Shown here: positions 59,346 to 64,000 of the stretch, piece after piece
Layout: each line of letters starts with the position of its first letter
Numbering within the stretch: position 1 is the first letter of the stretch
Assembly: GCA_934271235.1 (NCBI GenBank)
Contig: CAKQQT010000006.1
Span: 71,363-135,362 of the forward strand
Reading direction: 5' to 3'
Origin: an uncultured Clostridia bacterium
Lineage (GTDB): Bacteria > Bacillota > Clostridia > Peptostreptococcales > Anaerovoracaceae
DNA length: 64,000 nt
The notes under the pieces: generated by a model
Told to the model about the DNA's origin: nothing
Database searches by the model: none
The model's input: the letters and a program-made list of their open reading frames with translations, nothing else
Program-made: the position numbers and the translations under genes

Positions 59346-59537
59346 GCACGATTGTGCAGGCGGGCACAGGATGGAACAGCCGTCCGGGACCCGAAACTAA
59401 ACGTTTTTAGTATATCGAAAACGATTCTGCTGTCCGCAAGAAGCAGGATCCCAGTAGACAAAGCCGAACCCGTTTGACCGCGGAGCCATGCGAAGCTCTG
59501 CCGCAAAGTCAAACTCAGTAGGTAGAAAGGAAAAGAA
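59346..59537 (+). promoter_or_regulatory. Structured rplM leader, probable L13 autoregulatory leader
   Basis: An untranslated leader of about 190 bases. It contains a small stem CTGCT/AGCAG (about 59430-59450) and a long stem formed by TTTGACcGCGGAGC (from 59473) against GCTCTGCCGC..GTCAAA (to 59513), ending shortly before the ribosome-binding site. Firmicutes rplM genes often carry an L13-binding leader; assignment here rests on position and pairing, not on a covariance search. Confidence 0.6.
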
Positions 59538-59966
59538 ATGAAGTCATTTATCGCAAAACCTGCAGAAGTGGAACGTAAATGGTACGTCATCGATGCAGAA
59601 GGCAAGACTCTCGGCAGACTTGCATCCGAAGTTGCTTCTATCCTTCGCGGTAAGAAGAAACCGATCTACACTCCGCACGTAGACTGCGGCGACAATGTTA
59701 TCATCATCAACGCGGAAAAGGTTGAGGTAACAGGCAAGAAGAGAAAAGAAAAGATCTACAAGAGACATACCGGTTATCCGGGCGGCCTTCGTGAGATCAC
59801 GTTCGAAAAGCTGCAGGCAAAGAAGCCGGAAGAAATCATCAGACATGCAGTCAAAGGCATGCTTCCTGACGGAAAGTTAGGCAGACAGATGTATAAGAAG
59901 TTAAAGGTTTATGCAGGACCGGAACATCCGCATGCTGCACAGAAACCGGAAACTTGGGAATTCTAG
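59538..59966 (+). CDS. rplM: 50S ribosomal protein L13
   Basis: A 142-residue early-assembly large-subunit protein that binds 23S rRNA. Typical blocks: [58 protein letters not shown] and [32 protein letters not shown] precedes the ATG. It is co-transcribed with rpsI, 18 bases downstream, in the conserved L13-S9 pair. Confidence 0.98.
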   Translation: MKSFIAKPAEVERKWYVIDAEGKTLGRLASEVASILRGKKKPIYTPHVDCGDNVIIINAEKVEVTGKKRKEKIYKRHTGYPGGLREITFEKLQAKKPEEIIRHAVKGMLPDGKLGRQMYKKLKVYAGPEHPHAAQKPETWEF

Positions 59967-59984
59967 GAAAGGGAGGAATAGACA

Positions 59985-60380
59985 ATGGCAAAGATGCAAT
60001 ATCAAGGAACAGGCAGAAGAAAAAGTTCAGTTGCTAGAGTTAGATTAATCCCTGGAACTGGAAAGATCACTGTTAACAAAAAGGATCTCGACAACTATTT
60101 CGGAATGGAGATCGTTAAGAGAGAAGTAAAGAGACCGTTTGAGATCGCAGGCTGCGAAGGCAAGTTTGACGTGATCGCAACGGTACACGGCGGCGGATTC
60201 ACCGGTCAGGCAGGTGCGTTAAGACATGGTATCTCCAGAGCACTGTGCGAAGCTGACAAGGAAGCGTACAGAGCTCCGCTGAAGGCTGCAGGCTTCTTAA
60301 CAAGAGACCCAAGAATGAAAGAAAGAAAGAAATACGGACTCAAAAAAGCAAGAAGAGCAAGCCAGTTCTCCAAGCGTTAG
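59985..60380 (+). CDS. rpsI: 30S ribosomal protein S9
   Basis: A 131-residue small-subunit protein. Typical blocks: [40 protein letters not shown] and the basic C-terminal tail ending [12 protein letters not shown], whose last arginine contacts P-site tRNA. AAAGGGAGG precedes the ATG. Confidence 0.98.
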   Translation: MAKMQYQGTGRRKSSVARVRLIPGTGKITVNKKDLDNYFGMEIVKREVKRPFEIAGCEGKFDVIATVHGGGFTGQAGALRHGISRALCEADKEAYRAPLKAAGFLTRDPRMKERKKYGLKKARRASQFSKR

Positions 60381-60420
60381 TCCGGAGACTTTCGTCAAAA
60401 AGTTCATACCAGACTTTTCA

Positions 60421-60451
60421 AGATGCTGCCCATGCGGGCAGCATCTTTTTT
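60421..60451 (+). terminator. Intrinsic terminator of rplM-rpsI
   Basis: AGATGCTGCC (60421-60430) pairs with GGCAGCATCT (60437-60446), followed by TTTTTT. Confidence 0.92.
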
Positions 60452-60461
60452 AGGTTGAAAA

Positions 60462-60821
60462 CTAAGACTGCTTGGCGCGCAGCCAGCCCATCCAGATCAC
60501 AAACGGCAGGCTGACGAGGATCATCGGCAGAGCTTCGTTGGATAAGGTAAAGAAAGAAATCGCGATCCAGACGATCCCCAGACCCGCGGAAGCGGCTGCG
60601 AAACCAAGCTGCGCATGTCGCGGGTATTTTTGCGCGAACGCGGGATTCCAACCAAGGTACAGGGTGATCGCGTTCCAGAGCCAGTAAAGGCCGAGCAGGA
60701 AGATCGCTGTATTGCAGATCGATAAGATCTTGGATGCGGACAACCAAATGCCGACGGCTAAGAGCAGCAGATAGCCGATCCAGTAAATGAGTTTTTTTGC
60801 TGTTGCTGATATGGAAGACAT
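60462..60821 (-). CDS. Small four-helix membrane protein, paralogue A
   Basis: A 119-residue protein with four predicted membrane segments (KLIYWIGYLLLLAVGIWLS; ICNTAIFLLGLYWLWNAITL; LGFAAASAGLGIVWIAISFF; PMILVSLPFVIWMGWL) and basic cytoplasmic ends. No family is recognised. ATG 60821 is chosen because AAGGGG lies upstream; the frame is open to 60935. A close paralogue begins 3 kb away at the right edge (63733-64000), about 83% identical by eye at the DNA level, in the same orientation. Confidence 0.78.
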   Translation of the reverse strand: MSSISATAKKLIYWIGYLLLLAVGIWLSASKILSICNTAIFLLGLYWLWNAITLYLGWNPAFAQKYPRHAQLGFAAASAGLGIVWIAISFFTLSNEALPMILVSLPFVIWMGWLRAKQS

Positions 60822-60882
60822 GAGAGATACCCCTTTCTCTGAAATGTGTGTCGAAGCATCGCTGCCGGTGTGCTTTGTCATC

Positions 60883-60911
60883 ATTTTAACAGAATGCTCG
60901 GGTTTTGACAA
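60883..60911 (-). promoter_or_regulatory. Promoter of small membrane-protein gene A
   Basis: On the minus strand TTGTCA (60906-60911), 17-base spacer, TAAAAT (60883-60888). Confidence 0.6.
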
Positions 60912-60943
60912 GGCGACGCAGGAAATTCTACCCAACTTTTGCT

Positions 60944-60972
60944 TTGCTTTTTACCGGAATATCTGATACAAT
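60944..60972 (+). promoter_or_regulatory. Promoter of the AlbA-domain regulator gene
   Basis: TTGCTT (60944-60949), 17-base spacer, TACAAT (60967-60972). Transcription would begin inside the 13-base tandem repeat that follows. Confidence 0.6.
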
Positions 60973-60974
60973 AA

Positions 60975-61018
60975 AGGGGTAAGTTAATAGGGTAAGTTAA
61001 TGGGGTAAGTTAATGGGG
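60975..61018 (+). repeat. Three tandem copies of a 13-base unit in the 5' leader
   Basis: The unit GGGTAAGTTAATR occurs three times head to tail, directly after the -10 element and ahead of the AlbA-domain gene. Copy number could vary by slippage. Confidence 0.8.
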
Positions 61019-61046
61019 CATATTCCGCATGAGTCAGGAGGTTATT

Positions 61047-62420
61047 ATGGCATTGCCGATCAACGTATCAGATTTAATTCAACAACGCGTGATTGAGAGC
61101 GCACGCATTGAATACAAAGGAGACTGGAACCCTGAACCAATTTTACATTCTATTTGCGCTTTTGCAAATGATATCGATAACTGGGGCGGCGGCTATATCA
61201 TTATAGGCATTGATGAAGAAAATGGAATGCCGCAGTTTCCGATCAAGGGCTTAAGCAAAAAATCGATTGACCGGATTAACAAGGAATTACTGCAAAAATG
61301 CAATCTCATTGAACCGCGATATATCCCGATTGTGGAGCAGGCTTCTTATGAAGGAAAAGAGTTGTTTATGCTGGCGAGCAACCAGCCCTATGATGATCGT
61401 CCAAATCCGGCAGCCAAAATAGAGGATTTGAAGTCCAGTCTGATTTCAGAATTTCTTTATACGGTAAAAAGTGATCTGTATGAACACTCGCTTACCCAAC
61501 CGGTCGCTGAAACCGCTGCCTCTATGCGCTTGATCGGCGGTCCTTTAGAATGGAGAAAGCCGTTGAATGTAGGCTTGATGTTTTTCAATGAACGTCCGGA
61601 TGATTTCTTTCCGTATGCCCGGATCGAGGTGGTTGATAAGCCGGACCCAACCGGTATTGGAATGACAGAGAAGGTTTTTACAGGTCCGCTCGATCGTCAG
61701 CTGCGGGATGCGCTTAGCTATATTAAGAATTACATCATCAAGGAAAAAGTAATCAAACTTCCTGATCAGGCAGAAGCCGTACGCATTTTTAACTTGCCTT
61801 ATGCGGCGGTAGAGGAAAGTCTGTCCAATGCTGTTTATCACAAGTCCTACCAAATTGGGGAACCGATCACGGTTACGGTCACGCCAGAGCGTATGGAAAT
61901 TACCAGCCTGCCGGGACCGGACCGGACGATCAGCAATGAGGATTTGATGAACCGCCGATTGATTTCAAGGCGTTATCGAAATAGGAGAATCGGGGATTTT
62001 TTGAAGGAACTGAAGCTGGTAGAGGGACGGAACACCGGAATTCCCACAATTCTCCATGCGATGGAAGCGAATGGCTCAGAATTGCCATTGTTTGAAACAG
62101 ATGAAGATAGGACTTACTTTACAGTGATTTTACCTGTTCATAAGCAATTCCTCGTGCCGGAAGCTGCCGCATCAAAGAAAAAACAGCGTCGCAGCCTGCC
62201 GGAGCTGAAAGAGCTTATCGTGGTTACGCTAGCTGAAAGCGGAAACATTTCCACTTCGGAACTGGCGTCTAAGCTGGGATATACGAAAGTAACTTCCACC
62301 TTATCGAAAGCTCTAAAAGAACTGATGGCAGAAGGAATCATTCAGTATTCAGAGCCGGAGAAAGTGCGTTCAAGAAACCAAAAACTGCAGCTTGCAAAGG
62401 AACAAAGAAAAAAGGAATGA
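61047..62420 (+). CDS. AlbA_2 (Schlafen-like) domain protein with HATPase-like and helix-turn-helix regions
   Basis: A 457-residue protein of the putative-regulator group COG2865. The N-terminal AlbA_2 domain (~12-125) has ARIEYKGDW, ICAFANDIDNWGGGYIIIGI and FMLASNQPYDDRP. The middle resembles the ATP-binding C-terminal HATPase_c_4 region (YAAVEESLSNAVYHKSY, RRIGDFLKELKLVEGRNTGI). The end is a winged helix-turn-helix (NISTSELASKLGYTKVTSTL) with a Lys-rich tail. Such proteins are scattered in bacterial accessory regions; proposed roles range from regulation to defence. ATG 61047 follows AGGAGG; an upstream ATG at 61029 precedes it. No partner gene of a known defence system is adjacent. Confidence 0.87.
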   Translation: MALPINVSDLIQQRVIESARIEYKGDWNPEPILHSICAFANDIDNWGGGYIIIGIDEENGMPQFPIKGLSKKSIDRINKELLQKCNLIEPRYIPIVEQASYEGKELFMLASNQPYDDRPNPAAKIEDLKSSLISEFLYTVKSDLYEHSLTQPVAETAASMRLIGGPLEWRKPLNVGLMFFNERPDDFFPYARIEVVDKPDPTGIGMTEKVFTGPLDRQLRDALSYIKNYIIKEKVIKLPDQAEAVRIFNLPYAAVEESLSNAVYHKSYQIGEPITVTVTPERMEITSLPGPDRTISNEDLMNRRLISRRYRNRRIGDFLKELKLVEGRNTGIPTILHAMEANGSELPLFETDEDRTYFTVILPVHKQFLVPEAAASKKKQRRSLPELKELIVVTLAESGNISTSELASKLGYTKVTSTLSKALKELMAEGIIQYSEPEKVRSRNQKLQLAKEQRKKE

Positions 62421-62603
62421 CAAGGGACTTCCATATGATTGCGTTTCAGAACCAGTTGGGATCATGCAGGAAATTTCTCATTAGGGTGGCGCGTCAGGCG
62501 ATTTTCTGATAAAATAAGGGAGTCCGGTCCGCCGATCCACGTTTCGGCGGCAGGGAATTTTGAAACAGAAATTTCAGAAGCAGAAAAGGAAGTACAGATT
62601 AAG

Positions 62604-63725
62604 ATGATAGAACCGAACAGAGTAAGGGAAGCAGCAGAGAAACAAGAGGAAGAAAACTGGATGTTCCGTACTTTTTTAAAGATGTGCGCGGACGAAAAAG
62701 AACTGGACAAGCAGTTCAAACGGCTGCATGAAGAGATTTTTTCTCAGTATGACTGCAGTAAATGCCGAAATTGCTGTAAGGAATATACCACTGAAATTCC
62801 GAAGAAGGATTTAGAGAAGATCGCCAAAAAACTTGAGATGCCAAAGTCTCTTGTGATCAGTACCTTCTTGAAAAAGAACCCCGAAAACGGAAACTATCAG
62901 ACAAAGGGGGATCCTTGCGCCTTTTTGAATCAGGAAGGCGTTTGCATTCTGGGTAATTGCAAACCGGAGGCATGCAAGGACTATCCTTTTACCAACCAGC
63001 CGGGAAGAATGGGCAGTCTGATGGACATTGTAAAAAATACCGCGATCTGTCCGGTCGTGTTTGAAATCTACGAAAGACTGAAAACGGAATACGGATTTTC
63101 CGATACCGACAAAATGAGCAAGAGCAGTAAACGCAGCCTTTTGAAGAGCGCAAAGGCATATGTGGATTTTTATGGACTCGAGCCGTTGTCAGCGGCCGGT
63201 GTGGAGTATGCTCTATATAAGGTTCCGGGATTCAAACAGGAGCTCGAGGAGGCTACGGAGGGGCTTTTTGCGGAAACAGAAGAGAGCAAAGCAGTTGAAA
63301 ACATGATCCGGGAGGCAAAAACCACGGATGAGTTTTTTAAACTAATGCGCAAACCACTGAAGAGGTCGAATCAACGAGAATTCAGAAAGAGGATGCTTGA
63401 GAACGAAGCGAATCTGTTTGATTTTATTCAAGAAAAAGCCTTGCGGAGTATGCAGGATGTTTTCATCGAGAATGCGCTCTATTTTTTCCTGCACGCAGAG
63501 GCCGACTGCTGTAATTGGATTTTGACGGAGTATGAAAATGTGCGCAGCGCGTACATGCAGTCTATGCTTTGCCTCGTCCTCGGTGCGCGCGGGGATATCG
63601 CAGTGGTTCCGTTTTTACAGAAAGAAGCGATGCGGTTTATGACTGAAGATTTTGATGAGGACGGATTTTTGGAGCAGGGACCTTTATATGGGCTGCATGA
63701 ATTAGTGCTTCGTTTGGAAAAGTAA
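62604..63725 (+). CDS. YkgJ-family cysteine-cluster protein
   Basis: A 373-residue protein. Its N-terminal third holds the YkgJ zinc/iron-chelating pattern: CSKCRNCCKEYT near residue 53, then DPCAFLNQEGVCILGNCKPE and CKDYPF, ending with NTAICPVV. The remaining 230 residues are helical and acidic (SKSSKRSLLKSAKAY, ESKAVENMIREAKTTDEF), with no recognised domain; this extension is longer than in minimal YkgJ proteins (~100-150 residues). ATG 62604 is preferred from AAGGAAG upstream; the frame is open from 62439 but that part looks non-coding. Confidence 0.8.
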   Translation: MIEPNRVREAAEKQEEENWMFRTFLKMCADEKELDKQFKRLHEEIFSQYDCSKCRNCCKEYTTEIPKKDLEKIAKKLEMPKSLVISTFLKKNPENGNYQTKGDPCAFLNQEGVCILGNCKPEACKDYPFTNQPGRMGSLMDIVKNTAICPVVFEIYERLKTEYGFSDTDKMSKSSKRSLLKSAKAYVDFYGLEPLSAAGVEYALYKVPGFKQELEEATEGLFAETEESKAVENMIREAKTTDEFFKLMRKPLKRSNQREFRKRMLENEANLFDFIQEKALRSMQDVFIENALYFFLHAEADCCNWILTEYENVRSAYMQSMLCLVLGARGDIAVVPFLQKEAMRFMTEDFDEDGFLEQGPLYGLHELVLRLEK

Positions 63726-63732
63726 CGGCGAA

Positions 63733-64000
63733 TTACCTCTGTTTTGCGCGCAGCCAGCCCATCCAGACCACGAACGGCAGGCTGACGAGAAGCATCGGCG
63801 GAGCCTCGTTGGATAAGGCAAAGAAAGAAATGATGCTCCAGGCGATCCCCAGACCTGCGGAAGCGGCAGCATAGCCAAGCTGCGCGCGCCGCGGGTCTTT
63901 TGCTGCGAATACGGGGTTACACCGGAAATACAAGGTGATCGCGTTCCAGAGCCAGTAAATGCCAAACAGGAAGATGGTTGTATTGCAGATCGGTAAGATC
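63733..64000 (-). CDS. Small four-helix membrane protein, paralogue B, 5' partial
   Basis: The minus-strand frame runs off the right edge. The visible C-terminal ~88 residues (PICNTTIFLFGIYWLWNAIT, RRAQLGYAAASAGLGIAW, PMLLVSLPFVVWMGWLRAKQ) match paralogue A at 60462-60821 almost throughout, at protein and DNA level. Stop codon at 63733-63735. The two copies form direct repeats flanking the AlbA-domain and YkgJ genes. Confidence 0.8.
   Translation of the reverse strand, partial: ILPICNTTIFLFGIYWLWNAITLYFRCNPVFAAKDPRRAQLGYAAASAGLGIAWSIISFFALSNEAPPMLLVSLPFVVWMGWLRAKQR

Noticed and set aside
61029-63725. A known multi-gene anti-phage system around the AlbA-domain gene
   Set aside because: No recognised partner (nuclease, methylase, toxin, effector) is adjacent; the single-gene possibility remains open but unsupported.
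1-64000. CRISPR arrays, tRNA or rRNA genes, integrase/attachment sites
   Set aside because: No regularly spaced repeats, cloverleaf-like tRNA sequences, rRNA segments or integrase/transposase genes were found on reading both strands by eye; a dedicated scan was not possible.

Overview
The window is bacterial chromosome with about 50% GC, short intergenic gaps, strong Shine-Dalgarno sites and many intrinsic terminators. Gene content points to an anaerobic, endospore-forming member of the Clostridia (Bacillota). sipL and spoIIR are sporulation genes, hbd is a butyrate-pathway gene, and the ribosomal, termination and cell-wall clusters are arranged in the Firmicutes manner. I cannot name the genus from sequence alone. 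No tRNA, rRNA, CRISPR array, prophage or transposase was found.

Layout. 0-1 kb: the 3' part of a fused peptide-type ABC ATPase. 1-1.3 kb: first copy of a repeat bounded by terminal inverted repeats. 1.6-3.5 kb (minus): a DUF4430 lipoprotein behind an amidohydrolase-fold protein that appears to have lost its metal ligands. 3.7-4.9 kb: an F420-0:glutamate-ligase-like enzyme. 5-8.7 kb: an ECF-like sigma factor with a membrane partner, then small secreted and membrane proteins, one apparently frameshifted. 8.8-13.6 kb: Hsp20, a DUF2284 protein, alanine racemase, and a GntR regulator beside a neurotransmitter:sodium symporter. 13.6-14.05 kb: a non-coding region rich in repeats and hairpins. 14-18.5 kb: a NrdD-tail-like mini-protein, a secreted protein, CvpA, an unknown protein and a DUF234 ATPase. 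18.5-24.2 kb: tadA, ispE, gntR, sipL, spoIIR. 24.3-33.4 kb: HtrA (minus), then a six-gene run (phosphohexomutase, hslO, ddl, DUF1934, DUF1846, ClC), then an XRE regulator (minus). 33.7-34.6 kb: monocistronic hbd with a Rex-like operator.

34.8-56.6 kb holds the Firmicutes housekeeping set rho, yqhQ, prmC, rpmE, prfA, ywlC, rpiB, upp, tyrS. It is split between prmC and rpmE by about 11 kb: a three-gene minus-strand operon led by a 1614-residue multidomain protein (YqeK-like HD, helical repeats, NadD-like nucleotidyltransferase, possible acetyltransferase-like segment, phosphoribosyltransferase-like domain), and a divergent SWIM-SNF2 helicase. The second copy of the terminal-inverted-repeat element lies between rpmE and prfA.

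54.5-59.3 kb: a sigma-54 activator, a good sigma-54 promoter, then a GltS-type glutamate/sodium symporter and an ornithine-cyclodeaminase-family enzyme. This reads as an inducible amino-acid utilisation unit. 59.3-60.4 kb: rplM-rpsI behind a structured leader. 60.4-64 kb: two near-identical small membrane-protein genes flank an AlbA-domain regulator and a YkgJ-type cysteine-cluster protein.

The observations most worth following up are the 1614-residue fusion protein and its operon, the pair of terminal-inverted-repeat elements, the amidohydrolase-like pseudoenzyme, the predicted sigma-54 and Rex sites, and the frameshifted secreted protein.
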